DNA of 64,000 nucleotides, from positions 34,237,437-34,301,436 of the forward strand of contig JAPWDM010000002.1 of NCBI GenBank assembly GCA_035578155.1, read 5' to 3'. This document shows positions 1 through 10,309 of the stretch, in pieces. The notes under the pieces are model-generated. The model made no database searches. It was not told the origin of the DNA and worked only from the letters and a program-made list of their open reading frames with translations. The translations under genes were made by a program, and so were the position numbers. The stretch's first letter is position 1. Each line of letters begins with the position of its first letter. This stretch comes from Brachynemurus nebulosus (lineage: Eukaryota > Arthropoda > Insecta > Neuroptera > Myrmeleontidae).

Positions 1-50
1 TGAGATGTTGCCGATGGTAAATCCCATCGGGTGGGTATACGGCTAGTTAA
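1..50 (-). repeat. 50-bp terminus-like repeat, inverted partner at 9343-9391
   Basis: Read on the minus strand this stretch goes from ACTAGCCGTATACCCACCCG to a final ACATCTCA. Positions 9343-9391 carry almost the same 49 bases on the plus strand. The pair therefore faces in opposite directions 9.3 kb apart. It could be two ends of one composite element or two independent copies of a dispersed repeat. The left flank is outside the window, so a target duplication cannot be tested. The ACTAGCCGT-CCCG wording resembles an abundant arthropod repeat, but that is recollection and not a search result. Confidence 0.6.
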
Positions 51-143
51 AATATAAATAAAAAGAATTTTTTTTTATTATATTCAACAAAATGCAACAC
101 AGTAAGTGTTGATAAGCTAGAACAAAGGAACCCGGATTTTTGC

Positions 144-600
144 TTATACGCGTAATATGTAAATGGTTTGTTTTAATAGTTGCCGCACGGTACAACAGAT
201 GGATTCATAGCTGTTGATATACGAAATGTCATTCTGATTGTTTATATTTTGGCTTTTAGTCACAATCCACAAATTTTCGATACTGCATCGTCTTTTATCA
301 TTTTCTTCTCTTTGCAGTATGCTCGCATTGGCAAAATCAAAACGATGGGCCATAGAGATGGAGTGTTGGGACAAGCCAATTTTTCTTCTCCTCTTCTGAT
401 GTCGCACTGGTGTTTTTTTAAACGTTTTTCTATTAGTCCTGAAGTTTGTCCTACGTAGACACTTGGGCAAAATTGACATTCTACTTTGTAACCCACATTG
501 TTTTTCATGTTGGTAGGTATTGGTGGTTAATTTTGAATGGAGCATACATTTTATGGAATTCGGATAGCTGTAGGTAGTATTGTGGTTGTGAGATTTAAGG
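144..600 (-). pseudogene. PLE fragment: GIY-YIG endonuclease end, frameshifted
   Basis: This is the 3' part of a decayed Penelope-like retroelement read leftwards. One frame (508-260) gives NNVGYKVECQFC and then VYVGQTSGLIEKRLKKHQ, which is the GIY-YIG core with the strand tyrosine and the conserved arginine. A second frame (545-144) continues with GLSQHSISMAHRFDFANASI and IENLWIV, which aligns with GLAQHSNEKDHRFNFQNTRV and LESLWI in the better copy at 36474-37298. A frameshift near 390 separates the two frames. Just upstream, SRFLKSHN and YSYPNSIKCML match the linker before the endonuclease. In intact PLEs this domain nicks DNA for target-primed reverse transcription. The fragment is not functional. 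Its 5' continuation lies at 1377-1613, beyond an inserted foldback element. Confidence 0.85.
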
Positions 601-625
601 AAACGGGAGAGTGATGGTACTTGTA

Positions 626-1345
626 GTCTAATAGCACTAAATTTTATCTATACATTAATTTTAGAATAAACAAAAAACTTTTAAAAAGAAATTCTTGTAG
701 GGATTGCCGAGGAGAACATTTGTGCAAAATGTTAACTCCCGGAAATGTTTTTTTATTTTAAGAATAGCGTTTTTTTACCTTTCACTGCCTACGTAGCGAA
801 AACGGTGATAGATACATTAAAAAGTGCTAAGACCTTTCTTGTAGAGAATCGAATTCTCTACAATAAAGTCCGCGAGAGCAACTGTCTAACTTATACAGGT
901 GAAAAGATACAGCGCCCCAAGCGCTCACTCAAAAATTCACTTTTTCTAGCGTTCCGGTAAGGTTCCGGACGGCACACCCTGCCGGAACGCTAGAAAAAGT
1001 GGATTTTTGAATGCGCGTTTGGAGCGCTGTATCTTTTCACCTATACAAGATAGACAGGTGTTAAGACATTTTTTGTAGAGAATTCGATTCTCTACAAAAA
1101 AGGTCTTGACACTTTTTAATGTATCTATCACCGTTTTCGCTACGTAAGCGGTGAAAGATCAAAAAACGCTATTTATGAATTTTCAATATTGTTTAAACAA
1201 TATAAAAAAAACATTTCCGGGAGTTCACATTTTGCACAAATGTTTTCCTCAGTAATCACTACAAGAATCTCTTTTTAAAAATTTTTTATATCTATTCTAA
1301 AATCAATGTTTAGTGAGATAGGGCTTAAAATTAGTGCTATTGGAC
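626..1345. mobile_element. 720-bp foldback (palindromic) MITE, TA target site
   Basis: The whole segment is one long inverted repeat of about 350-bp arms meeting near 960-985. Its ends read GTCTAATAGCACTAA and TTAGTGCTATTGGAC. TA is present at 624-625 and 1346-1347, so one TA is the duplicated target. Removing the element joins two parts of the PLE (144-600 and 1377-1613), which confirms that it is an insertion. The arms are close to identical, including GTAGAGAATCGAATTCTCTAC in one arm, so the transcript could fold into a very long hairpin. Open frames on both strands here simply mirror each other and are not genes. Confidence 0.88.
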
Positions 1346-1376
1346 TATTGACTGTTTATATATGGAATTTTAATAT

Positions 1377-1613
1377 TTATGTCTTTTTGGTGGTAGTCTT
1401 GTCAGTATGAGACGACTGGTTGTTGTAAAATAAATGTGTGGCGTCTCTTATTAGTTTGTTTGCCAGGTCGTGGGGAAAATTGTTTTTAATTAAGATAGAT
1501 TTGGCCAGAGACAGAACCTTTGGGCGGTGGATGGGATACAAAAGCCTTAACGCTCGATTTATCAAATTTAGGGAACATTACGTTTTAATATAAAAGGATG
1601 TTTCGAATGCCAA
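1377..1613 (-). pseudogene. PLE fragment: RT C-terminal/linker region
   Basis: This is the upstream part of the PLE copy ending at 144. It reads INWHSKHPFILKRNV and then, after a frameshift near 1572, INRALRLLYPIHRPKVLSLA followed by ILIKNNFP. These align with LINWHSGHPLHVKRNI, INRAVNLTHPKHRPETLKIA and ILKKNNFP of the copy at 36474-37298. This part of PLE proteins lies between the reverse transcriptase palm and the GIY-YIG domain. Similarity fades above about 1613, so the RT catalytic core is absent. The frame stops at 1377, about 30 bases before the foldback insertion. Confidence 0.75.
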
Positions 1614-2008
1614 TTGATTTATTTTATATCAGTAACTATTGGTGATTTTTCTCCAAAACTTTATCCTTCAACTATCTAACTAAATCACCTAATCCCGTTT
1701 TGAAATTACATAATATCTAATATCAACATCTTGAGATCTTTTTCTAAGAATTCATATTGACAATTTCAGGAACATTTCAATTTTGGATCTTTTCTCAAGT
1801 CCCGAAGCTCTAAAAACCAATTTTGATTTTTTTTTTTAATTTTTAAATATTAAATGCTTATGAACATTACTAAGTATGGCGAACTTTTGCTCGTATTTAG
1901 ACATACCTTAGTATTCATATGCTCACTTAACTCACTTCCTTGGGTAGGTATATGATCAAATCATTGTTGTAATTAAAAATCATATAGTGATTGAAAAATT
2001 ATCAAACT
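1614..2008. other. no recognisable feature
   Basis: AT-rich unique-looking sequence. I see no coding stretch, inverted repeat or tandem repeat here. Confidence 0.5.
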
Positions 2009-2077
2009 GGATCGCCTGGGACTCCAACCCTGGATTCCTTATTACAATCAAGCACTTTGCCACTAGCTTACCGATTC
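2009..2077 (-). pseudogene. tRNA-like cloverleaf (tRNA pseudogene or SINE head)
   Basis: On the minus strand 69 bases fit a degenerate tRNA. A 5' arm GAATCGG pairs with the 3' arm GCGATCC at five of seven positions. A D-arm AGC/GCT encloses TAGTGGCAAAGT, which covers an A-box-like TGGCAAAGTG. An anticodon-type stem GATT/AATC follows. The T-arm is CAGGG-TTGGAGT-CCCAG with a B-box-like loop. Lengths and order are right, but several pairs are broken and the loop C of TTCGA is changed. It is either a decayed tRNA gene or the promoter part of a tRNA-derived SINE. I see no SINE body downstream. Confidence 0.4.
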
Positions 2078-2084
2078 TAGCTCG

Positions 2085-2370
2085 AGAATGGACATGATTT
2101 TTTTAAAACGGTCGTAAGTGGGAATGGATGAGAGTGAAAATTATTTTACGGGAATGGGAGCAGGCGGGAACGAATAAATATTTTGGGAATAAAACGGGAT
2201 CCGAAATATTAAAATGGGTCTCGTCGGAAACAGGATTATTTTTTAGAAAATAGGAGTGAAATTTTTTTTACGAGAATGGGAATGAACAGGAGTACTAAGT
2301 AATATCGAGAGCGGGCGGGAGCGGGCGGGAGCGGGCTAAGAAAATCACTATCGTTCCCATCTCTAGGTTG
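2085..2370. repeat. purine-rich stretch with 10-bp tandem GC-rich repeat
   Basis: The plus strand is rich in GGGAA and GGAAT words (2116-2300), unlike its neighbours. It ends in GCGGGCGGGA repeated at 2311-2320 and 2321-2330, with a partial third unit to 2336. A TCGTTCCCATCTCTAG at 2351-2366 looks like a transposon end, but I found no partner. Confidence 0.35.
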
Positions 2371-3070
2371 TAGAGTTTTCGTGATTATCTTGGAAATACA
2401 AACAAAAATTCTCTCTTTATTACAATAGTCCATTTTTGCGTTTCTTTTTAATGCATATTTCAAAATTATCAATGATACAAGTTATTCAAAATATATTTAA
2501 ATAAAACATAAAATATATTTTTTTAAACTAGATTTTTATTTTGTTCATTTGCTCAATAAATAGATCGAATCATATTTTTTACACTTGAGAAATTTTATTT
2601 GTATGTTGTATATGTCGTTAGTTTGTATACATAGTAAATTTTGACATTAAAAATGAAAATATAATTTCAACAAAAATACCTTGATATAAACTTTATGAAA
2701 AGATACAACGTATACATACATACAGTGTCTCAAATTATTATCTAATAATGTATAGCTTTTTTATCTATAATGGTGGTATTATTTACACTATTTCCAAATA
2801 ACTTTATAGGTTATAAAAATCGTAATTAAAGATACAAAGTTTCATTCTAGTGGCAAATAATATTAGTAAATTTTTACATATGAATACATAGTAGGGAAGC
2901 GATTTATACTCCTTGAAATAATTTAAAATCATCAGTAGATGCAGTGAAAATAAAAAATTTATATTCAAATTATGAAAAGTACATAAGTAAATTCAATTCA
3001 AAATATCTTATGTAGAGAGATTTATTTTAATATAAATTACTGATTTCCAGTTGAAGTAGGCAAAATATAC

Positions 3071-3073
<3 letters not shown>

Positions 3074-3156
<83 letters not shown>
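3074..3156. repeat. (TA)n microsatellite
   Basis: About 83 bp of uninterrupted TA dinucleotides. This is one of seven long TA tracts in the window. Confidence 0.97.
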
Positions 3157-3160
<4 letters not shown>

Positions 3161-3228
3161 TTAATTAATTTCTACCATAGACAAATTCAATCCCTGTAAA
3201 GAGGACAGAGGTATACAATAAAACTCAC

Positions 3229-3368
3229 TTTGGAGCTCGGTATTTTGCAAACGCAACTTTTGCAACCTCCTCATTCCAAATACACTTTTAATATGCATTT
3301 TCTTAACGTTTCTGCCGTTACTAATAATAACCAGATTCATGAAACACTCTAAACAACTATTTCCGTCT
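3229..3368 (-). CDS. candidate leucine-rich-repeat exon
   Basis: The minus strand encodes NVKKMHIKSVFGMRRLQKLR and then LQNTELQ, with a preceding FMNLVII and a following SSLQGLNLS. The spacing LQKLRLQNTEL fits the LxxLxLxxTxL core of leucine-rich repeats, and the adjoining segments give plausible neighbouring repeats of about 24 residues. A good 5' splice site (AAA|GTGAGT, intron bases at 3228-3223) closes the segment. A possible acceptor GTCCAG lies at 3374-3369. The frame runs openly from 3376 to 3161, past the donor. It could be an exon of an LRR receptor or a captured or decayed piece. No partner exon is visible. The 140-nt exon and its phase are inference. Confidence 0.28.
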
Positions 3369-4117
3369 CTGGACATTCATAATAACATATTAACCCTCAA
3401 ATACTAAAAAGGTGTGTGTTATTTTATGTTGACTAGAGTCGACGTTTGGAACAAGGAGGTTAGAAAGGGAAGATGGTGTAGAAGGATTCTCAAATTAAGG
3501 GTCCTTTTTGGCAATATCACGTGAAAAACAATTTTTATGTCCATGTAGCATGTATACGCAAAATTTCGTGTTCATAGGCTACCGTAAGATGTAAAAATTA
3601 TAGGTGTGTAACAAAGAGACAATGGCTCCAGCTACCAAAATGATCCCTTCTTTGCGGCGAAACATTTCGGTGCGAAAACATGCCGAAATATCATCTGGCG
3701 CCAAAATTGTCTGACGGTTGTTGGCATAACGGTAGCCCAGTAAATCGTCTAAGTCCAGTTACCGATAATAGTCATTTATTTAATCATATTTGCCATCTCT
3801 TCTTTTGATCAGAAAATGCAATTATTCTTTAATTTATTTTTTCCACATTTCAGGATCCTACTATTCGTTTCTATCTTTACTTATTCTTATTTCAAATTCA
3901 TCATTTCTCATTTAATAACCAAATAATTATTCTCAGTTACACCATCTTCACTACTATCTTTTTTTTTCATTCATTTTTTAACGTTTATATCTCAAAACTA
4001 TATAGAAATAACTGACTCAACTATAAGAGTTATTGAATGGTTTATCTGCTTCTTCTTTTTCTTTTCTGAATTTTTACGAGTAATCAACTACTGTATTTAA
4101 TTTAGTGAGACACTGTA

Positions 4118-5862
4118 GCAGAGTCGAAAGCAGACAACACGGATGGACGGTAGCCTGTGTCAAATTGTTAATCGTTGGATTCTGGTCTTTTTAAATATTG
4201 ACAGTATAATATATCATAAATTTTCTTCTGAATGACTTACTTTTGTTCAAATTGTCAGAATATATTTTCATAATTATAATTATTATTGTTATCATATGAC
4301 AAATATGGTCAAGTAATTTTGTTTCTTCAAGATTCATTCAAATAAAAAAAATTCTTTTATATATAGTTATTAATATTAAAATATACTGACAGTAGTTCCA
4401 AGATAATATTTCGACATTCGAAATATAAGAACATTTTTGAAGCAACTAAAGAGAAGGTGTTGCTGGTATCTAAACAATTTTTTTTTGTGGGTAATCTCGG
4501 AATCCATACAAGTGCCTCGTAGCCTCGATCTACTTTTTATTTGTCAAAAAATTTTAAAAAAAGTTGTTAAAATTGTAAGGGAACACTATCAAATACGAAT
4601 CGTGACAGACCCATTATTTTTAAAGCCATGAATTTCTGTTATTAATTTAATGGTATCTACTGATATTTTTAAGCTAATAGCAATTTTTTATCATATTTAT
4701 ATTTTAATTGTGTTTGGTTACACTTGAGTGAGCTCGCGTAGTCCGAATAGTTATAATAGCAGTCATCAGTTTCAATCAAAAGTCATTCATTTTAATCTAC
4801 GGCTGTCTATTACGGTTATTTAAGTCGTTTAAACTATTGATTAAAGATTTATTTGAAACGTGAAGAAATTACGGTGATTTTAACATTTTGAACATTACTA
4901 TTTATCTAACAATCTAATACTGCAATAAAAATAGAGGAATTTAAAGTTCAAAAGTAATCTATTTTGAACAACAGAAGTAATTATGAATGAACTGAATAAT
5001 TTTTTATTTCTTTTTAGCACCCCTAAACCAGCGAGTAAAAATATACCTATTAATGAAATGAAAGTAAAAGCTCTCGATTAAGCGAAGTCATTCTTAATTT
5101 TAATATATTGTACTACAATTTAGTCCTTAATTCAAGAATAATCTATATTTCTAGTTGTCAATTCTTAGTATATTATTAAGATAATAATTCGCATTAAAGT
5201 AGGTAATTTAATTCATATAGTTGGCATCTAGTAGGCAAGTTAGTTTTCTATTAATCCTATGAAACACCCTCTAAAATTGAGAATTCTGATTTACTGCAGG
5301 AATACATTTATTGATTAAGAAAAATAAATTGTCTACTTTAATATGTGGGTCTCGAATCCATAAAAATAACTAAGATAAAATAACTAAATTTGGTAGACAT
5401 TTATTAATTTTGTTTAAATTTGGTTAACCCTTTACAATACGCATTTTAAGCATCTGAAAATAGTCAGAACAACCGTATAGGTTGTTAACTTATAATAATA
5501 ATATTAACTTACAATAAACACACTATCTGTGTGTTGGCTTTTGTAAACATTTATAGAAGAATAATATAAACATAACTCTTAAAAATATAAATGCCGGCCT
5601 TTGGGGAAGCTTACTGTAAAAGTGCGTGGACTGTATAGTATTAATATACCTTATTAAATTAACACAATTTAGCAACACAATTTTCCGTTTATTTTGAAAT
5701 TAATTCTTTAATTTTTAGTTCGTTGTAATAAGAGTATATTTACTTACATTTTGCACATAAACATAATTCTTCCTTATGTTTATATACAAAATGCACATTT
5801 CTGTCAACTCGACCAAAATTACATCGAATTATGTATATACAAAAATCATCGTTTTTCGGGCT
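4118..5862. other. AT-rich, nothing recognisable
   Basis: 1.7 kb of AT-rich sequence. The small open frame at 4437-4631 has no familiar motif. I see no inverted or tandem repeats. Confidence 0.5.
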
Positions 5863-5940
5863 TTAAGGAGTACCACTAGTGTGATATTTTGAAAAAATTG
5901 GAAATTTTTTTTTGCATATTTCCATAGTTTATACCTTTAA

Positions 5941-7301
5941 GCAGCGGGGCCCCATCACGGAAATCGAATTTTCCCTTCATCTACAAGCGAATGTCAACAA
6001 ACGAAATGTGATTGAAAGTCTACAAGCGATTTGTCATTTTGGTGGTTTCAAAACTGATGATGAGTGTCCGGTTGATCGGGGCTTTAAAAAAAGGTTTTAA
6101 GTTTTTAAGGGCTGAATCTCAGTAAATTTCAATTTGGTGCCGATAGCAGTTAGCAGTAAAAAGCCAACACAATTCGTACGAAGGCATCCCTACCCATGCT
6201 TATCCGCCAATTGCCTTTGTGTTTTATTTTCAAATATTAAAAAAGGGCCTTAGATAGTAAACTGGAAGGCCTTTATGAAGATATTTTTTCTTTCCAAAAA
6301 AAAATCCCAAATTTCTAGTTTATAAATAAAAATCCAAAATTCCTACTTTATAAATAAATATTAACTTTAATAATATTTTTAAATAACTTAATATGTATGT
6401 ATTGCATTATTTGTTATAAAAGTTCATTTTTTTAAAATTTTTAAATTTACTATTCGCTTACTTGTCTTAGAGTACAAATATAAAGCATTTTCAACACATT
6501 TAACAATACCATTGAATTGGGGGGGGGAGAAGTGAGGGGAAAAGTAAGGTGGAATCCCTAAAAGGCACTGACCGGATACTAACTCAATACATGTATAAAA
6601 TTTCAGCCCTCTACGTTTACTCAAAGAGTCTCTAGGCGTGTTAGAAAAAAGGCAAAAAAATCATGGAAATATGGGCATAAAAGTCGTGGGGGTAAGGGTT
6701 AAAAATTGAAACCTACAAAAAGCAGTGGCTGGCTATTAACTTAACCAGCAAACAAAATTTCAGCCGTCTAGGTTTATTTGGGGAGATTTTGACCCGAACG
6801 AAACTGTTAAAAAACAAGAAAAATCATGTTCTTTTTGGTATAAAAATGGTGGGGGTAAGGGTTAAAATTTGAGACCCCCAAAAGGCACCCCCTTGATACT
6901 AACTCAATCCGAATACAAAATTTCAGTCCTCTAAAAAGCACAACCTAGGTACGAACTTTATCAACACACCAAATTTCAACCCTTTACGTTAATTCTGGGG
7001 GCTGTGGGCGTGTTACATCCAGCCAAAATCCTTTTTCCCCTCTACTCCCTCCAAATCATCTTAGGAAGCTGAATTTTGGATATATTGTAGATAGTCGACC
7101 GAAACATTATTTGCAACCGGTTTTGAAAATTTTTATTGTTTTGTTGCCTCCCCCCCTAAAGGTTGCGTCGGATCCAAAATTTGCCCAAAATATTTGACTC
7201 CACTTTGATAGTATGAGGTGCATCGGAGATGAGTCCCACTTACTAAATTTCAGGTCTTAACTTCCATAGGGGGGCCCTACACATGTCGAAAGGTAACGGA
7301 A

Positions 7302-7361
<60 letters not shown>
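5941..7361 (+). repeat. repeat A, (TA)n-ended dispersed element, copy 1
   Basis: A 1.4-kb repeat beginning GCAGCGGGGCCCCATCACGG and ending in (TA)n. A second copy lies inverted at 53964-55830. The 3' half contains degenerate tandem units of about 160 bp, each with AAATTTCAGCCNTCTA and ACTAACTCAAT words (near 6598, 6754, 6917). Compared with copy 2 this copy lacks about 110 bp at 6924. It also carries about 60 extra bp near 6140-6200. I see no coding capacity. A short 5' module, internal subrepeats and a microsatellite end recall Helitron-like or SINE-like insect repeats, but the class is unresolved. Confidence 0.8.
7305..7361. repeat. (TA)n microsatellite at the end of repeat A
   Basis: About 57 bp of TA directly following the body of repeat A. 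The same junction occurs in the inverted copy at 53964-54179. Confidence 0.95.
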
Positions 7362-7365
<4 letters not shown>

Positions 7366-7578
7366 TAAAAACCCCCATTACCTAACACTATTTTTAGGTA
7401 TTTCATTAAACTGGCTTATAAAAATTAACAAATAATTGAAACACCCATTTTTTTTTTCTTAATAAGCATGAAACTAAGTTTTTTTTTAATCCAATGAATG
7501 TTTTTTTAAAAAAAAAATAACCCAAAAATTTTGAATATTAATAGATTTGAGCGTTACTTTATGGTATTCCATATTTGT

Positions 7579-7744
7579 AAATAATAAAAAAATATTTTAC
7601 TTCGCAAAAATACCACTTTTATTTTGAAACTGTGACAATATTGTTTCGAACCGTCAGTTCATTTTCAAACAGAATTGTCACAATATTGTCACAGTTTCAA
7701 AATAAAAGTGGTATTTTTGCGAAGTAAAATATTTGTTTATTATT
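7579..7744. repeat. 63-bp-arm inverted repeat (hairpin)
   Basis: The left arm 7580-7643 and right arm 7681-7743 are near-perfect complements around a 37-base loop. The arm includes TTACTTCGCAAAAATACCAC. A related but diverged stretch lies at 59338-59515, sharing ATTACTTTATGGTATTCCAT upstream. It is likely a small MITE or terminal hairpin. Confidence 0.8.
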
Positions 7745-7908
7745 CAAAAATTTTGATTTATTAATGTTTTCTTTTGTAAAATGTTGACAAGTATAAAAAC
7801 GGGAAGAATATATTAGCACCTATAAAAAACCAGCACATTGACACCTAAAAAAGAACACGTATGTGAGCTACATGAGATACATCACATACATCTTCTGCTA
7901 TCGAATAT

Positions 7909-8238
7909 TGAAACCATTCTGTATTTCCTACTTTGACATTCTATGTATTACTGTATTAAATTAAAAGTGACGAAGCATGGTTAAATTTAACTGAAATGAA
8001 CCCTACTTTTTTTATTTCGGAGCGTATCATCAATTGGTAAACAAAAAAATATTGATTTGAAGTTGCAAAATTTTATTAATAATGAAAAATTGTCGCCATT
8101 TTGATAAGTTAGTTTAAAATTGATTAGAACTTTACAAAATACATAGATGGCGAAACAAAATACAGTATTTTGGTGCTTTATTTTATCGAATATATAAACC
8201 ATTCTGTATTTCCTACTTTGACATTCTACGTATTACTA
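7909..8238. repeat. 43-bp direct duplication
   Basis: The words ACCATTCTGTATTTCCTACT and TTTGACATTCTA, then GTATTACT, occur at 7910-7953 and again at 8196-8238, 287 bp apart, with one or two mismatches. Between them, CGAAGCATGGTTAAATTTAA (7972 onward) recurs at 55387 inside the insertion in repeat A copy 2. Confidence 0.7.
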
Positions 8239-8421
8239 GATGTCTCTCTGTGATACACTATGACATAGAGTGACTTTTTTATTTCGATTGAGTTTCATGG
8301 GACGGGCAATATCTTCTAGTTTAATAGGCTTTTTGATTTTTGTGATTTCAGGCAGTGTGAAGGTCGCTATCACCGCAGCAGTGGGGGAACTTTTTTTGGG
8401 AGAACCTTGGGAGATCGCCAA
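8236..8421 (-). pseudogene. short frame shared with 48466-48699
   Basis: The frame contains KKSSPTAAVIATFTLPEI and then IKLEDIARP. The relative at 48466-48699 has KKSSPTAAVIATFTVPEI and IKLEYIARA. Both sit at the same place near the right end of the TTAA-flanked family. I recognise no domain. The two DNA copies are similar throughout this end, so shared peptide sequence is not by itself evidence of coding. It may be a remnant of the family's protein. Confidence 0.2.
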
Positions 8422-8593
8422 TAATTCACTGAATTTTTAATTTTTTGGTCCGAAAATTTTATCATGAATTTATTATATATCAACGACTATATATCCTTAA
8501 AATATTAAAAAATTCTATACAGTAGTTTTCTTAAAAAAAAATTCCCAAAAATCATTTTTTTTCAGGCGGTCGCACACTAGTGGTCCCCCTTAA

Positions 8594-9342
8594 TTATTTT
8601 ATTATGATATTTTCTATTGCAAAGGAATTAATACATAACTTTGGACCTACCTTATACTAAAATTGGAATTCAGTACTCCAATTTTAATGAATAATATTGT
8701 TAACATATAATTAAATTTTATCCACACTTTACCACCGTGACAACAGAAAGGTTAAAAAAATGAATGCGCATGAAATTTAAATAAAAAACGAAGTAAAAAC
8801 GCAATACCTACATCGAGATAAATAGTATCCACCATTTCTTAAATGAAAATTCCAATAGTAATAACAATAAATAATAATATAATCAGATTATGTAACAGTT
8901 ATTCAGACCTACGGACATATTCAGTGATTTGATGAATTAACAATCTGATTTAAACTTTTGTTTTGTAAACATTTTTTTGTATTGTTAGGAAAACACACCT
9001 GTTTTTGTGTTATGATAATTCATATTATAATTATATGTAAAACCTAATACATTTATACAGTAGTATACATAAAAGTCGTAAACACTAGTTTAAAAATTTA
9101 GTTTCAACATCAATTTCGCTCACATTTTATTGACAGTAATTTAACTCATGGGTATCAATTTTCATTAGAATATTGTAGCTTTTTCACTTTTACTCTGCGA
9201 AAACAGTTGTGTTATTTTTTACAGTGAAAAGAATTGTAACAAACTTTTCACTGGTCATTTCATTGTAGGTAAAGATGATAAAAATGGAAAAAAATGTTCA
9301 CTGGTTTTACCTAACTTCAAAAATATAGTAATAAAATGTTAA
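8594..9342. other. no recognisable feature
   Basis: AT-rich sequence without visible coding or repeat structure. Confidence 0.5.
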
Positions 9343-9391
9343 ATAACTAGCCGTATACCCACCCGATGATATTACCATAGGCAACATCTCA
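9343..9391 (+). repeat. partner of the 1-50 repeat
   Basis: Reads ACTAGCCGTATACCCACCCG to ACATCTCA on the plus strand, the inverse of 1-50 with a few mismatches. Confidence 0.6.
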
Positions 9392-9673
9392 GGATGTCAG
9401 TGAGTGTCAAAGATTTATAAACTAAGATATTTATTTGAATAGCCGCACAGTAAAAAAATTTGTGTTCTGCGTAAAAAAAACTAGTGGTTAAAATTTTTGT
9501 GTTAAATAAGTAACACAGCCCTGCGTTAATGTAACATTTCTTGTTTGTGTTAAATGAAAATATTAACACAAATTTCGATTTATCAGAGTAAAAAACCAGT
9601 TTTGAACAACAAAGAAGTAACACAATCTTTGTGTAAAACAAAATAATGTTTTAAGTACGTAAGTTACATTAGA

Positions 9674-10101
9674 ATATATATCTACCAAAATATACATAAT
9701 AAAAAAGATGAGAGTAGTTCTTATTATTAAACAAAACCAAAAAAATAATAAGTTTTTTCAGTTACTGACGAATATAGTTTTATTAAACGTTTAAAAATGA
9801 AACAAATTTCTTACATTCTAAGGTTATTTTGTTACAGATTTAGTTACAAATAATCATGTAAGCTTACTTGAGATTGCATATTATAATATAATAATGTTCA
9901 GTTTCAAGTAAGCTTAGATGATTTTTTGTAACAAAATCTGTAACAAAATAACCTTAGAATGTAAGGATATTGTTTCATTTTTAAAGTTTAATAAAACTAT
10001 ATTCGTCAGTAACTGAAAAAACTTATTATTTTTTTGGTTTTGTTTAATAATAAGAACTACTCTCATCTTTTTTATTATATATATTTTGGTTGATATATAT
10101 G
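9674..10101. mobile_element. 428-bp palindromic element nested in copy 1
   Basis: Near-perfect arms 9674-9868 and about 9905-10101 flank a short centre. The arms include GATGAGAGTAGTTCTTATTA and its complement. A reverse-complement pair of this length and identity suggests a young foldback MITE. I could not define a target duplication because both ends run into ATATATAT. Confidence 0.8.
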
Positions 10102-10309
10102 GAAACAAATAAGAATTTTTACAAAGGACTGACTTACTTTGCATTCTTTGAGTCTCAATTATATATAGTCTTTAATAATATATGACCAAAATCGTTATAA
10201 TTTTTGACGATTTTCAAAATATCTTAAGCTGCAGTGGAAGTAAAATATTGAATAAAAAGTTTAACTACTAACTCTGATAAATCTGAAAAATTAACACAAA
10301 ATGTATGTA

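Larger units (their letters stand above)
2723..4115. mobile_element. candidate Tc1/mariner-type element, TA flanks
   Basis: The left end reads TA then CAGTGTCTCAAATT (2721 onward). The right end reads AATTTAGTGAGACACTG then TA (ending 4117). The ten outer bases match exactly in inverted orientation and both ends abut TA. The 1393-bp length suits a Tc1-type element. No transposase signature is readable inside. A (TA)n tract and an LRR-like reading frame sit between the ends. The pairing is short, so the element call is tentative. Confidence 0.4.
5867..8589. mobile_element. TTAA-flanked (piggyBac-like) element, copy 1
   Basis: The left end GGAGTACCACTAGTGTGA follows TTAA (5863-5866). The right end CACTAGTGGTCCCCC precedes TTAA (8590-8593). 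A shorter relative at 47981-48854 shares the first about 75 bp and the last about 330 bp. TTAA duplication with short inverted ends is the hallmark of piggyBac (Kolobok is the alternative). The interior has been invaded: similarity to the relative stops at 5940, exactly where repeat A begins. No transposase is readable, so this is a non-autonomous or eroded copy. Confidence 0.75.

Noticed and set aside
745..1131. Two opposing frames with similar peptides
   Set aside because: They are mirror translations of the foldback arms.
6517..6530. G-run as a structural element
   Set aside because: Simple homopolymer within repeat A, not present in the same form in copy 2.
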